Positions 21,701 to 34,160 of a stretch of DNA of 64,000 nucleotides are shown here, in pieces (within the stretch, counting starts at the first letter, position 1; every line of letters begins with the position of its first letter). Both the position numbers and the translations under genes were made by a program. This DNA comes from Acanthochromis polyacanthus (Eukaryota; Chordata; Actinopteri; Pomacentridae). Below the pieces are notes generated by a model. It made no database searches, was not told the DNA's origin, and worked only from the letters and a program-made list of their open reading frames with translations. The stretch spans positions 11,932,653 to 11,996,652 of the forward strand of contig NC_067131.1 in the NCBI RefSeq assembly GCF_021347895.1. The letters are read 5' to 3'.

Positions 21701-23076
21701 TTGGAGAAATGTGTTCCAAAATGAGGCGTCCAATATTCAGAAAAGCGCCATCTCATTGCAGCCTTTTTTGCAGGTGTTGTTGCCCCTAGTCAGAATGTCA
21801 ATTTTAAGCAATGCTGATAGAGGAAAGGCATTGCAGATGTTTCTGATTTTCCATATATAAATGAATACATGCTTTATTCTATTCTTGCATGACTAAACTG
21901 CATCACAGGATCGGTTTCTGCAATAATATTCAAGTTGCAAAAAAACTGTATGAACCAAACAGATTGTTGGTCAGAAAACTATGGAGATTGTACCATATAG
22001 ATTTATTCAAAGCACGAGTCTGCACCTGTGTGTAATTTCTCATGCCTGGAGTGTATTCAGAAATGGATTGTGGTAAAGAGGTTGGGAGAAACTTGACATT
22101 TTCTGATTTCCCACCATATTTTTCTTGCTCAAAAACTGGCAAGAAACCCAAAGATATTCATTCAGGCTAGTTGTGGAACGATATTTTAATGTCTAAGGGA
22201 ATTAACCTGTACTGCCACTCATTTATAGCAGGGCGCGCATCGGAGTGACATCTGTCCCCAGCAACTGTCTAGCAGGTCATGACAGATGGCAGTGAAGAGA
22301 GAAAAAGTGTAGGCTGGAGTTTCATAGCGAGCAAAGAAAAATTCTAAAGCAAACCCCAAATTTCCCTGCAAATTCAAACCATTCACGCTGAGGTTAATTT
22401 GGGCCAATTTGGTAAAAGCAGGCATTTATGCAACTACACATTTTCGAACACATTTTCTTTGCATGTGCCTGACAGCTGAATCTAACCCTGCCAGCTCCAA
22501 CCAGCAGCCTCCGCTCTCAATGAATCCTCTGCATAAAACTGTCAGACTTATAAAACTTGCTTCTGCCCCTCCAGTGAACTAATTCCTACGCTCACTCTGC
22601 AGGCCTGACACACTGCCCTGGAACAGGCAGCAGGGTTTGCATGCGGCTCACAGCTGCCAACGCTGCTTAAATGCCATCATCGGAGTCTGGCTGCAAAGCT
22701 GCTGATCCAATGATCTGCAGAGCACCGATCCGCACGCACAGGGCTTCCGCGCAAAGCTCCTCTTTAAAGATCGCAACTGTTATTTGATAAAACCAGCAAA
22801 GCACTGATTGGGTAAATCACCAAATGAATGACAGAATCTCTAAACAATGCAAAAAAAAACTGCACTGCTTGGATCAGAGTCTGTGATAGGAGAAGATTCA
22901 GAAGCGCTTTTTTCCACCTTGGAGCCAAGATGTTAAATAAATATGAGAATACCCTCAATGTCTTACACATTGGGAAATTTCTTTTCTTATCTCCAAAAGC
23001 ATTACCGAGAAGCATGCTATCTTGAATGAACCTTCCCTAGAAATCCAAAGCCGTGGGTATTCTGAGAAACACTTAC
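18748..23076. other. Intronic stretch, almost free of recognisable mobile DNA
   Basis: No exon was supported. Open frames at 21038-21479 (minus) and elsewhere are not protein-like. The block at 22480-22760 is richer in GC and CpG than its surroundings and might be regulatory, but I see no definite signal. Confidence 0.5.
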
Positions 23077-23227
23077 CATCTTCAATAACCTCAAAACTGG
23101 CAGCTTTGTTAAACATTAACAAAAGCGAGGAGACTGAACAACGGACAGGGGGAGAGGATTGTGGTGAAGCGGTGAAAATAATTGGACGTAAAGTTTTAAA
23201 GGCGGCTTTTACATTGCGGGAAGGGAG
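23077..23227 (-). other. Candidate alternative 5'UTR exon inside the large intron
   Basis: On the minus strand a pyrimidine tract (GTTTTCTTCTCCTCTGCG..TCTCCAG) gives a good acceptor before 23227, and GAAGATG|GTAAGTG is a near-consensus donor after 23077, leaving a 151-bp exon. It contains an ATG-started frame (M-F-N-K-A-A-S-F-E-V-I-E-D) that would run into a stop within the exon at 5439-5589 if spliced to it, so it would be leader sequence with an upstream ORF rather than protein. It rests on splice-site quality alone and could be a decoy pair. Confidence 0.3.
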
Positions 23228-25502
23228 CTGGAGACACGCAGAGGAGAAGAAAACAGACGAGTCAAGAGAAAGTTGAGGGTTATGATAAATAGATGACATA
23301 ACAAATGGTTGCGTTTTCAATTAGCCGTAGTCTCAGCATGTTCATAAAACATACATCAACTTGTGCGCGTCAGAGAACATTGAGTCCTTCGTGCCCTAAA
23401 AAAAGAAAAATCTACTATGTTCTTATATCGTGAACCACCATGAAAACAAAGCCAGCATTGGCCTACTTTGACATGACACAGCTGACAACACGGTTCAGAT
23501 AACAGTCTACTGATCCCACTAAAATCGTGCTGCTTGTCAAGGATTTCGGTTGTGCTACATTTGCTTTCAAGAAAAGTCGGAATGAATCCCAGTCGGAGCT
23601 GCTCATTACATTACTATGTACAGATAATTAAAATCTAAAGGAGGCATCTTCGGCTGGCATCGCTTCCCTAAAGCCACGCTGCTAGCAAAAACAACATCGT
23701 CTGCAGTCTTGAAACTGCACGTTTTTTTTAGATGTTGCGTCACATTTAAGGCGGGTAAAATGTTACAAGGAGGGGGAAAAAGTGTCACTATAACTGACAT
23801 CTAAAGAGGACTTAAACACTTTTCCCGTAAGGATGGGATAAGTCTAATCAGGGGACTCTAAGCTTTATCTTTCTCCCCCTAAAGGTCGATCAGTGGCCAA
23901 AGAAAATCCTCAACCTAAATACGTAAATGTGGAAATCCACATGGTCGCCAACAGAACTCCAAATACTGAAGCTCCTCCTTGTCCAGTTTTTTTTTAAAAT
24001 TTCATTCTACATATTACTGATTCTTAAGGCTGTTTCTAGTTTTGCTTAAAAATCAGGCACTGCTTTGATACTTGTGGTTCTACATGCTGTTTTCAGTGCA
24101 ACCATGTTTAACGTAGTGTGTATTATTAAGATAAACACATACGAGAGTCCTGTAGGATTAGAAAAGTGGTTAACATTAGTATTGCAGCTTATAAGTGTTA
24201 CTACGTCCCCATCACTTTATATACTCACGTGTTGCCTCTCACACAGTCATAACTATATGCTTGAGCTAATGAAATAACAACCAAGGACTTCCTCTAGCAA
24301 AAACGAGCTGCCAAGTTTATGTAACAAACCTTGATTTGCTCTGCTGCGATGAATTGGATAAGATTCGTTTTTAAATTATATATTACATATTGTGTCATCA
24401 TGTCAATCATAACTGCTACATCATGTCAGACACAAGGTTTTATGAGTAAAGAATAATATAAAACTAGAGTGACACTGGCGTTTCACTGTCAGCAGCTGTC
24501 TGGATAGTGTCTGCTGACAGATACAATAATAAAAAAATGGGGATTTCTACTTTGATTTTCTGTCATTCTTTTGACCCTCCAGCAGTTTCTGCTTGTGTTT
24601 TACTGCTGTTCTCTGATTCACCTTCACTCTGTTTCATCTGATTTGCTCCAGTTCATGTATGTCTGTTTCACCTGCTGTGTCACAGACTCACAGCTAAAAA
24701 AAAAAAAGAAAAAAAAAGGACTGTATATAAAAAAAATGAAGTAGATTCAGGTCAATTAACGATGACATTACTGGACAAAAGCACACCACAGTGTTTCCTA
24801 CTTCACAGAATTTTAGAGGTGCTGTGCAGCGGTTCTGTAACTGTTGGACAGATCTTGGCTACTTGTGTCCTGTTGTTCTCAATCTTATCAAACACATGCA
24901 TTTCCTGAATGTCAGACTACTTGTTAAAGGCCGTTACAGTATGCAAAATTCAGCAACATCGAGCAGTGAGCTTTGAGGTTGCGACCAACTGACTAGCCCT
25001 TCCTCGCGTGCCCTTTTCCAGTCATGTAGGAAAGTCTATGCTGCCATTCTAGTGTAAAAACACGGACGAAAAAAACTCTCTAGAGCCAGTGTTTGGTTTG
25101 TCCATCCTGGGCTACTGTAGAAACAAGGTGACCTGACATGACGAGCCCTGTGTAAGCTAACAAAAACACAACAATTCATGGTTACAGATGATTATGCACC
25201 AATTAAAGTGGAATTATGAAGCCTCTATTCTGTTCAATTAATCCTTCACACTGGTCTCACAACTGCCACTGAAACCACATTTACCACAAGGCGACTTATA
25301 TATTGCAGAGCTGGCGACACTTGTGCACTCCATCCCAAAAGTAGCTGGAGAAAGTTAATCTACGAAACTAAATCTATGAGTGTGAAACTATTTTAAGCCT
25401 GCAGTGATCCAGTTTTAACTTTTCTGGAACAAAATTTTGTTGCTGGGCAATATTTAGCCGAGTAGACTTCTCAGTGTGGAGGGAAAGTGAAAGAAAGACA
25501 TG
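23228..25502. other. Intronic stretch, no exon seen
   Basis: The sequence is AT-rich with short A runs (24700-24740). No repeat family, RNA gene or coding exon was recognised. Confidence 0.55.
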
Positions 25503-25522
25503 GAGGGAGGGAGAGAGGGGGG

Positions 25523-25568
<46 letters not shown>

Positions 25569-25588
25569 GAGAGAGAGGGAGAGAGAGA
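25503..25588. repeat. (GA)n microsatellite with G-run
   Basis: GGGA units, a G9 run near 25517-25525, then about 30 GA units with GGGA interruptions. It is the first part of a cluster that continues with (GT)n at 25690. Long minus-strand frames over this cluster (25454-25996) are pure repeat translation. Confidence 0.93.
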
Positions 25589-25686
25589 TGGTGGAATCAG
25601 TTTGATGCCAAGAGCTGCACGTTGACCCTGATTAAATGCCTCCCCGAACTCACAGGAACCACTGATAAGACGGATGCTCTCTGGGC

Positions 25687-25689
<3 letters not shown>

Positions 25690-25758
<69 letters not shown>
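25690..25758. repeat. (GT)n microsatellite, about 34 units
   Basis: Uninterrupted GT dinucleotides. Alternating purine-pyrimidine tracts of this length can adopt Z-DNA; that is general knowledge, not shown here. Confidence 0.95.
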
Positions 25759-25759
<1 letters not shown>

Positions 25760-25959
25760 CCTATGTCCAGTAGCCCAAACAGGCGATAAGGTGTGTCTAC
25801 ACATGTGCATGCAGGAGGGTGTGTGTGCGACAATAAGTGTGCGCGTGTGTCCCCCAACACCAATTCTCCTGTGTAAACATGCTGACCTGGCACAACACCA
25901 GCAGACACTTTGAAGTTGGCAATAGCCACTGTAATCTCCCTCCCTCTCCCTCCCTCTTT

Positions 25960-26056
25960 CACACACACACACACTGAGCCAGAGGCAAGACTTCACACTA
26001 GCAACCTTATGTGGCTTAGCATGTGGCCGCTAACACACAAACACACACACACACAC
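25960..26056. repeat. Two short (CA)n tracts
   Basis: CA tracts at about 25960-25975 and 26036-26056, in inverted sense to the (GT)n at 25690-25758, so they could base-pair with it in single strands. Confidence 0.85.
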
Positions 26057-27860
26057 TCCAACATTCCTGCATTGTTGGGTGCATCTTGTGCCCCGTGCAC
26101 AGAAAACAAATTAGCACAAACACAATAATAATGGCAACTCTTACTTGCTTTTTTAATTCATTTATGCCATCTGTAATGGAAATGTATGCTGACAGCTGTG
26201 TGTGAGTGCATGTGTGTTTAGCTAAAAGTGTCAGAGCATCCTCAGGTCTTGAATCAGACATGCTAACTTCCAGGCACAGTCGTCTGTGACTCCAAAAATG
26301 TTCAAAATTCCATCCTAAAGTCAGGTGCTTGAGTAAAGTGTCCACTTTGATATAGATAGTAAGCAATAATAGCAATAAGACATACTGTAACTGAACAAAA
26401 AGACACTTTCCTGCAAAAACTGAACTATGGTTCACATTCATGATATTCTGCCCATCACTCAGTAACAGCTGAAATGTTAAAGGATGCACATATTTATGAC
26501 AGCAATGCACAGTTGATGCATTATTTATCTCAATATATTCAGGATTTTATGGCCACCTTGCACTTAAAGGTAAAAAAGAAAACGCTGCTTAGGCCAGAAG
26601 ACAATATTTAAAGCGTCGCTGTTTAACCGTCTGACTCTACTGTTCCTGTCAGCAGCCTCGCAGTGTTATTTTCAGCTGCAGCACGCAGATGTTTTCTGCG
26701 TGAACCTTTGAAAAAACCTGCTCAGCACCAAATGGCAGACAGACACAGTAGGTAATTAGCTGGTGAACACAGCGGAGCATTTAACAGCTAAACAGCTAGA
26801 TATTTCCCTCAGGAGGTGGGAGAGACCAAACGTGGAGCCAAATCAGGTCTTCTCCTCATGTCGCTCTGTAGCTGCTGGATGTGTAAATAACTGTGGAGTG
26901 ACGAAGGGGGACAGACAGAGATGAAAAAAAATAGTCATAGCAGTTTTATTTTTTCTTTACTTAAGACAATAATCTAAAATCACCGATAATTTGATATATT
27001 ATGGGCTTTTTAAGTGAAAAGGTGATGCAATTTTTTTATATCCAGCAGACACAGAAGCTTTAAAAGTGCAATTATAGCACAGGGGATGTGTCAAATTTAA
27101 TTATTAAATTTCATTTTTGCTCACTTTTCGTCTCCACCACCTTCTGAGAAAAACACCTGGCTCATTAGCAAATGCTTCACTTTGTTTACCTGGGAAGCGA
27201 ATTTTCCTGCCTTGCGGTGCCGAGTACATATGACAGTTTCTTTTAAGAATTCATTAACCAAAAATTGCTATCTGCTGCTGCTAGACTTGCTGTGGGTGAA
27301 AGTGAACCACGATGCAAATGAAAAGTGTGAAAACTCAAAACAATTGGTTAATTTAAAGCTGAATAGATCCGTGACCACTGACTTTTGTTTACAACACAAT
27401 CGTGTCCACCTGATGTCCATTTAGGTCGAAAGAACCTCCAGTTACAATATAATCCTATTCCTATCGTGGTGCCTGTACATACTATAGAAATGAAAGCAGT
27501 TTCTGTCCCAAAATAACCGCTTCATCTGTGTTTAGTGGCAAAAATAAATAAGGATGTCTTAGGTGACTGCAACATGGCTGAAAGCCTGCAACTTCATTAG
27601 CTCAGTGCCCATTGGTTATGTCCCACTTTTACAGTCCCAGTCACACTAAACAGATTGTCATTGAACTAACCATCGGTGGCCATGTGTCATTACCTCAATA
27701 TGTCAAATTATGAGTAAGCATCCACAGTGGAGACGATGAATCTACACAGTTCTACTATGTCTAAGTCTCACTGAGTAATTCTTTCTCATACTGGTCCAGG
27801 ACTGAAGAGGTTTAGGAGCCCCTGATCAGATAGAAAGCTACTTAGGGTATTAAACTGGGG

Positions 27861-28010
27861 CAGGGGGTTCTCAGAACTTTTATCACACAGGATTAAAATT
27901 GAGTTCATTTAATCTCACCCTGGGACATACTAGTAAACTTCTCCTTGTATGAGGATCCACCATAAACAACCAAAAACTAATTTTCACCCCAGTTTTAGGA
28001 ACCACAGGTT
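27861..28010 (+). mobile_element. Possible hAT-type MITE, about 150 bp
   Basis: It begins CAGGGGGTTCTCAGAACTTT. It ends AGTTTTAGGAACCACAG, whose complement CTGTGGTTCCTAAAACT is a loose inverted match. The CAG..GGTTCTCAAAC-like start suggests a hAT element. No convincing 8-bp flanking repeat was found, so assignment is tentative. Confidence 0.5.
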
Positions 28011-31000
28011 GTATTCAAATCTAGGATGGTTCGTTAAGGAGAGTATAACAACAAACTGCTCAGTCTAGTTTCTTTTATTTTTCACCTGTTTGCCTTCTTC
28101 AGTGTTTACTTCAGGTTTGCCTGTTGGAATTATATAAAGCGTTTACTCCCAATTCAATCAAATTCCTAATGCCTTTCAGAAATAATGAACAGAATAAAAA
28201 AAAAAAATTGGTCACAAAGAAAGTAAGTTAGGCAGCTTTTGCTAATTTGCCTTCTTTGTTTCCTCCTGCCTGGGTTGCCAGATATGCAGATTCCAGTCGG
28301 CGTTTTGGCCAGCAGGCAGATAATCTCGTTAGGAACAATTAACTCGGTTGTATTGTTGAATGTAAACTCAATCCCTCACACAGAAGCATTCAAAAACTGC
28401 ACAAAGTGTCACTTCTGAATAGTTAGTCCTCTAAAACTTCACCCCGAGTGAACTGAGCACAGAAAAATAAAGTAAATATACCAAAGCAAACTCTCCCTCT
28501 CATCTCCGTCTTTATTGCTGTGAGGAAAGAAAACAATCACAGAGAAGACTGGAATCTAATATGCATTTTATCATGTTGGGCACCAAGTTGGATTTCTTCA
28601 TTAACCTACTGCAGTGTGCGGTTTTCTACATAAGTTGCACGGTGTAATAATGACGCAAACTCCTATTAATGCTTGCAGATCTGTTAGAAGATATGAAATT
28701 ATTAACACTTATTTCAAGTGTGCCAAAAAAATGGTATATTGTTGTTTGGGTGTCAACTAAGGAACCTTGAAATTAGCAGCTCCCTTTCTAGATGCGTACA
28801 AAAACAACATAAAAGCCACTCAAACTTGCTTATAACACCAAACAATATATTTTATGTTATGATCTAAAGCAATAGAACATCTGTAAGGCTGTTTGTTGTG
28901 AGCTTTAAGCCAGAACATATATACCTCCCAGCAAAGCTTCAGTTGGAAAATGTAGACAGAATTATTCAGAAATATGAGTTCTGTCGAGCAAAAGAAACAA
29001 AAGGTTAAAGAAAAATCAGGAATTTGTAGCTGTAAAATAGGCTCTGGTCTACTGTAAATGCACAGAAGTTGGAGAAAGCACATTTGCAAAAACTTTAATA
29101 AGATCAGATAGAGAACACATGCTGCTTATGTTCCCAGAATTGGCCAAAACCTCCGAGGACGGAACATATTTCTGCACTCAGATAGAAAACTGAAGAACTC
29201 AGCAATAAGAAAAGTTAGCGGTGCTTACGTGAGTGTGGCTAATTCAATATGACATCTTTCTAATAGGTAGTGTGGCTACTGCAGGAGATGGGAACGGATG
29301 CAGAGAACATCACAGGTGTGAGGGAAGTAAAGGTAAATAAAGCTACAATAATGGTTTGTTTGTACAGTAGGATCTGTTGGTGGAATTAAACAGAGGCAGT
29401 AAAAGAAGAAGAAGAATCCTCTGGACCTTCAAATATTCACTAGTAATGAAGATAAAACCCGAGCAAACCAAAGACAATCTGTATGGAAATCAGAGCTGAA
29501 CCAGATGTTACGTCACACCGGAATTTATGTCAGTTACGATCAAAGAGAGGCTCAAATCATGATGCAGTGACAGCGACTGTCTCGCACAATAGCCCCGTCT
29601 CTGTTGAGACGAATAGATGTATTCATGTAAGAATTAGCATCTAGTTTGGAGATTGTTTGAAAAAGGTACAAAAACTCAATGTCACAGCTCACTGCAATCA
29701 CTTCGGGTGTTAAAATAAAAAGTAAGAAAATCGGTCTTAACCTTTACTAATTAAACGCTGCATGAAAAAGAAGAGTTTCTGTCATTATCTTAGGTCACAT
29801 GGTGTTTGGTGCTTTTTTTCTGTTTGTAATTACAACTAGAAGGCTGTTAAACTTTAACAACCGAAGTGAAACATAAGATTTTAAGGCACGCCTCAGGAAT
29901 TAAAAAAAATAAATAAATAAAATTTCAGAAACAAAGAAACATGATTTAGACGGACAGAAAAGTTTTCTCCCAGCATTGGGAAGATAAACAAAGCCGCTAC
30001 TGTCTTTCAACGCTAAACGTGACGGTTCAGTCCATCAAACTCCGCATAACTAGGGTCTACATGTTCTTAGGTCAAAATGTTCCAATGCTGAAGCCTTTCT
30101 ACTGGATCATCAGAGGAACTTTGAGTCGCTATTCTTCAACTTTTGACCGCAGCTACAGCGGAGGAGGGAATTTCAGACAGCTGCCAAGGAGGTGAGAGGA
30201 TTTTTGAATGCGTGTGCCATCATTGTCACAGATTTCCACCACTGTCAGCGGGGCAGCTCCAGGTGACAGTAATGGAATTTGAGTAGGGCTCCAGCAGCTA
30301 TGCCAAGTTCTGTGGAAACCCGGCTAATCAGTAACTCCGCCTGAGAGGAAGCTACAGCACTCACAGCTGCTAGAAAGGGGAAAATCACAGCAATATAGTC
30401 GGCCGATATTAATACTGAGGCTGTAAACTTTTTTTTTTTGAATTGTGCGGCTAACGCTTGCTACTTTGAAGATGAGAGTTCACAGAGAGTAAAAGAACCA
30501 TTCCAATGCTACAATTTCCTCCTTGTGCCACACATGGTGCAGCATTACATAATCCTAACCTCAACCAAGCAACAAATACTGTCAAATGATCTTATTTTAG
30601 CTACAAAGACATCCGAATTTAGCAATAAATAGCCACTTACGACTATTTTTCGTTGCCTGTAACTTACTACAGAGGCTAGAAGGCAGTACAAAGCTTTGGT
30701 TGGCCCAAACCGAACCAAACATTTTGCTTAAAATGTGAAACTGCATCCCTCCATGTTCTCAAGATCCATTTGTTTCTACTATGCTTTCTGTTGCTTCACT
30801 TGGGAAACACATCTGGGCACATTAGGAAACACTACATATTGATTTTCTAATAGCTACACGCAGACCTTTGACATTTAATGCATTTTAATAGTGTGGGCCA
30901 TTCTCTTTATTGTAATGTATTATATTGTCCAAAACTGAGGGGAAAAAAACCTTGGAAGAATTTAACCACAAGAGAGACAGTCTAAAAGCACCGTGATGCT

Positions 31001-32199
31001 CTTGCAGTAGATAAAACTTGGATAAATTTCTAAATAAAACGGCACAGAAAAAGCATTGTTTCCATATGGTGAATTTTGGGAGCCATATTAGCTGGCGTTA
31101 CTCTGCCAGGGAGTCGGTTTGAATTTACTCAAAGAGCAACCACAATTATCAGTTAATTATTGTCTCATTTAGGATGATAATCATTCATTTAGCAGTGCTC
31201 CATCTGGTTTAGACATACACTCTAAAAACTAACTCAAGGGAACTTTGCCCATCATTTTTCTAAATGAAATGCAAGATTAAAAACAATAACATTTTACACA
31301 TTTAGATGAACCTTCTTAGCGGCTAATAATATGGTGAAGGTTTCCATAATAATGTTGGTAATTGCATTAACTTAATATTATGAGTAATTTAAAATTCAAT
31401 TTCTCCATTAGTTAAATTAAAGATAAAATGAAGGTGAGGTAACTTAATAAAATTAGCTTGATAACTTGACTTTTCTTCACCTTAAGTTCAGTCCTCTCCT
31501 CTGTCAACATGCCTGGACAGACAGTTAAGCGTGGTTTATCAAAATCCCCCGGGTTATAAAGAAAATGCTAATTTCTGTAATTTAATATAGTTTGTTATTT
31601 GAGCATAGCTTCATTAGAAGTCGTCACGATACACACAGACTGATGCAAACCTTTGTGTTATTCTTTTGTTGTTGTTGAGCCCAAACATCATTTTTTAAGT
31701 GTAGGAAGAGTTTCTTCCACACATCAAAAACTCATTACATGATGGTTTTTCAAATCAATTATGAGTGCTGAATTGAATTAGCTGAACTCAGAGTCTTTAA
31801 AGAAGCTGGGGAAACCTTCTGTAACCTTTAAAATGTTGTTGTTTTTCATGATTTTTTTTTTGGGTTGATTTTGCCTGGGTAATTACATTTGGTACAAGAA
31901 TGTCAAATTAGCCCATTAAACCAAGGTACATAATTAAACAAGCACAAGAAAGCGGAAATGGCACTTCCTCTCGACTAATAACTAAAGTAAGAAAAATAAA
32001 AAATTAAAGTTTAAGCACAGTGAAACATGACTTCATAGAAAAGCTCCCATTGAAAGGCAGGGACTTAACCGCAGTTATTTAAATCGAAGTGCTGGTGCCT
32101 CTGTCATCCAGCGTGACTAACAGGATTTGACATGGTGAGGAATGGACAGGTCCCAGGTTCACAAAACACATTCTGTCTGTCTGACCCCCCCTCTGCACA

Positions 32200-32282
32200 C
32201 ACCCACACAAGCTTGCATGTGCAGAAGCCCACACACACACCCACACACACACCCACACACACAATCCTACCCGCCCACACAC
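32200..32282. repeat. (CA)n-rich repeat with CCCACACAC variants
   Basis: Tandem ACACACACCC units, about 10 bp each at 32228-32262, within a broader CA-rich patch. The minus-strand frames across it (32079-32345) give a G-V-C-V-W repeat and are artefacts. Confidence 0.85.
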
Positions 32283-33290
32283 AGGTAGAAAGCACTGCCA
32301 CTTAATCCACTGGGTACTTGGACACTGTACCTCACCATAAGGCACCCGGGCTGCAACATATAGCTCCAGTCATTACTGATTATTTAGCACTTAATAGTTA
32401 CAAGCCACTTTCACACATGACTGAGCAGCTTCATATGAAGCCTCCTGTGTGGAAAACCCAGTCCAAGACTAATCTCATAACAAACACGGGCTGTTACAGG
32501 AGCATCAGAAGCAAGAAAAATACCAGAAAAATGCAACATCTTTAACCTGTTACCCATATTTCACCCCCTCCTCCTGACTTCACCTCTGACGTTCTCCCCC
32601 TGGTTTCTGCTCTGTGTTGAAGGAGGCGACAGCTTGCCGTAAATTAAAGTAATCGGATGACTCTCTCTCTTCATAATCCGAGGCTGCTGTGAGGTAACCT
32701 GCTTCTGACGGGACCACATAGTGGAGCAAGAAGGCTCGGACTGTCTACTTGTTGAAAATAAAACCTTGGCAGTTTCACATGATCACTTAGAAGACTTAGA
32801 AACCACGTGGATTACACAAAAATGCAACTTCATTTAGATAAAAATCCCCATGTCAAGGCAAGGATGGTGCAGGTTACAAGAGCAGAAGAGGTGAAGTTCA
32901 GGTTTGATCGAACCTTGTATCGCTGCGATCAGGCAGCATCAGTGATAATCAATAGCTGGAGGGGTGAATTAAAGCCTGCGCATTGAATATAAATGCGCTG
33001 ACTTGGATTCATGCAAGTCGACGCCAGTTTCCCTAAAACCAGCACAGCAATAATCTCACGAGTCGGTTTCAGCACCACGGACAGCGACAAACTATCCAAA
33101 GTGCTGCTATCCAGACTGACATAATGAGTTTTTTCCTCCACACACATGCGTAATTTGTACGAAAAAGGGGGACGGGATGTGGACATGAGCCGGAAAAAAG
33201 ACATGGAACGAATATAAATGTGGCTTGGGTCACTAAAGTGAGAAATGGAGATATTTCAGTGAGGAAATCGAGCGACATTGTGCGACTCAC

Positions 33291-33660
33291 CGCGTTATCC
33301 TCGTTGAAGCCATATGTTTTAACGCACAAATCTACTTTTCCACACACTGTTGCTGTCTCCGGGGCCGATGAACGACACAGCCCGGGGTGGAAATCCACGA
33401 AATAGCATCCACACAACTCATCCAACCGCTTAAAAAACAACAAAAAAGGGCCGACCCCACTTTTTGGGGGGGTTCTTTTAGGGGAGAAAGGAAGAGGGGA
33501 TGCAGGAAATTCCGCTGCCTTCAAGACGAGGAAGTCACCAAAAGAGGCAGAAAAAAACGATATATCTCCCCTTGTCTTGTTTAGTTGGAGTCTCCAGTGT
33601 GGGACTTGCAAAGAGGAACTACGAGCTCTGTAGGAGAGTAACAGTATATGTGCTCTAGTG
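33291..33660 (-). other. Candidate 5'UTR exon 1 of the unidentified secreted/membrane protein gene
   Basis: On the minus strand the sequence GATAACGCG is followed by GTGAGT, a near-perfect donor at 33290. The only good start-codon exon with a leading acceptor on this strand lies at 5439-5589, about 28 kb downstream. The minus-strand frame open from 33611 would join it in phase but stop five codons into that exon (L-D-A-W then TGA), so this exon is probably untranslated, or carries an upstream ORF. Its 5' end is a guess within the CpG-rich block. Linking the two exons is inference. Confidence 0.45.
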
Positions 33661-33684
33661 TTCCCCCCTCTTTGCTTTCTCAGC

Positions 33685-33753
33685 CAGAGAGAGAGAGAGA
33701 CGGAGAGGGAGGGAGGGGGAGACAGGGAGACAGAGAGAGAGAAAGAGGCGACG
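33685..33753. repeat. (GA)n / GGGA-rich tract
   Basis: Interrupted GAGA, GGGAGG and GACAGAGA units. Purine-strand tracts like this near promoters are often bound by GAGA-type factors in animals; here that is only suggestive. Confidence 0.8.
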
Positions 33754-34160
33754 CAGAGTCAGAAAAAGCGAGGTTTTGTCTTAAGGTAGCCACACATTTA
33801 CTGCAGGAGGAGCGAGCACTATGTCGGTGCCCCGTAATCTAATTATGTCCACGGCAAAAAGGCGCACGGATTACCGGCTGGCTGCTCCGCTCTGTTGCGC
33901 TCCTGCTCTGGTCTTTGCGCCCCATGGCGGAGAGGCAACGCACAGGAGCACTGTGTTATCAAATTTTTTAACTCTTCAGTGTCCTCCCCACACCCAGAAG
34001 ATTAAAATGAAATCAAACTAATTACCCTGTCTTTGCGTAAAAGATCCGAATGCGCAATGACAAATGGCACAAAGGGTTTTTTTTCTATGCAGATGTGGCC
34101 AAGATTCTGCTACAAGTGCACCATTCAGCTGCAGAAAGGTGCGCGGCCAGGTGAATTTTA

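Larger units (their letters stand above)
26060..33229. other. Intronic stretch, no exon seen and few repeats
   Basis: Apart from a possible hAT remnant (27861-28010) and a CA-rich patch (32228-32262) I recognise no repeats or exons in these 7 kb. Open frames are short and unremarkable. It lies inside the proposed first intron next to the CpG-rich candidate promoter. Confidence 0.5.
33230..34160. promoter_or_regulatory. CpG-rich block, candidate promoter of the minus-strand gene
   Basis: CpG is visibly enriched over this 0.9 kb (for example 33270-33310, 33355-33400 and 33815-33930) compared with many kilobases of AT-rich, CpG-poor sequence either side. A strong minus-strand splice donor sits at its left edge (33291|33290). 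A fair plus-strand donor, GGCCAG|GTGAAT, lies at 34150/34151, so transcription could be divergent. A (GA)n-type tract occupies 33685-33753. No TATA box was identified with confidence and the start site cannot be fixed from sequence alone. Confidence 0.55.

Noticed and set aside
22955..23320. 121-codon minus-strand frame as a protein-coding exon
   Set aside because: The frame crosses the good donor at 23077 and the acceptor at 23227, so it cannot be contiguous coding sequence. Only a possible leader exon is retained, as a low-confidence call.
25454..25996. 180-codon minus-strand frame and overlapping frames
   Set aside because: They are translations of (GA)n and (GT)n microsatellites (His-Thr and Leu-Ser runs). 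They have no codon bias, splice context or domain.
33069..33611. 180-codon minus-strand frame in the CpG-rich block as a protein-coding first exon
   Set aside because: The strong donor at 33290 would cut it, and joining to the exon at 5439-5589 gives a stop after a few codons. The frame is better explained as 5'UTR.
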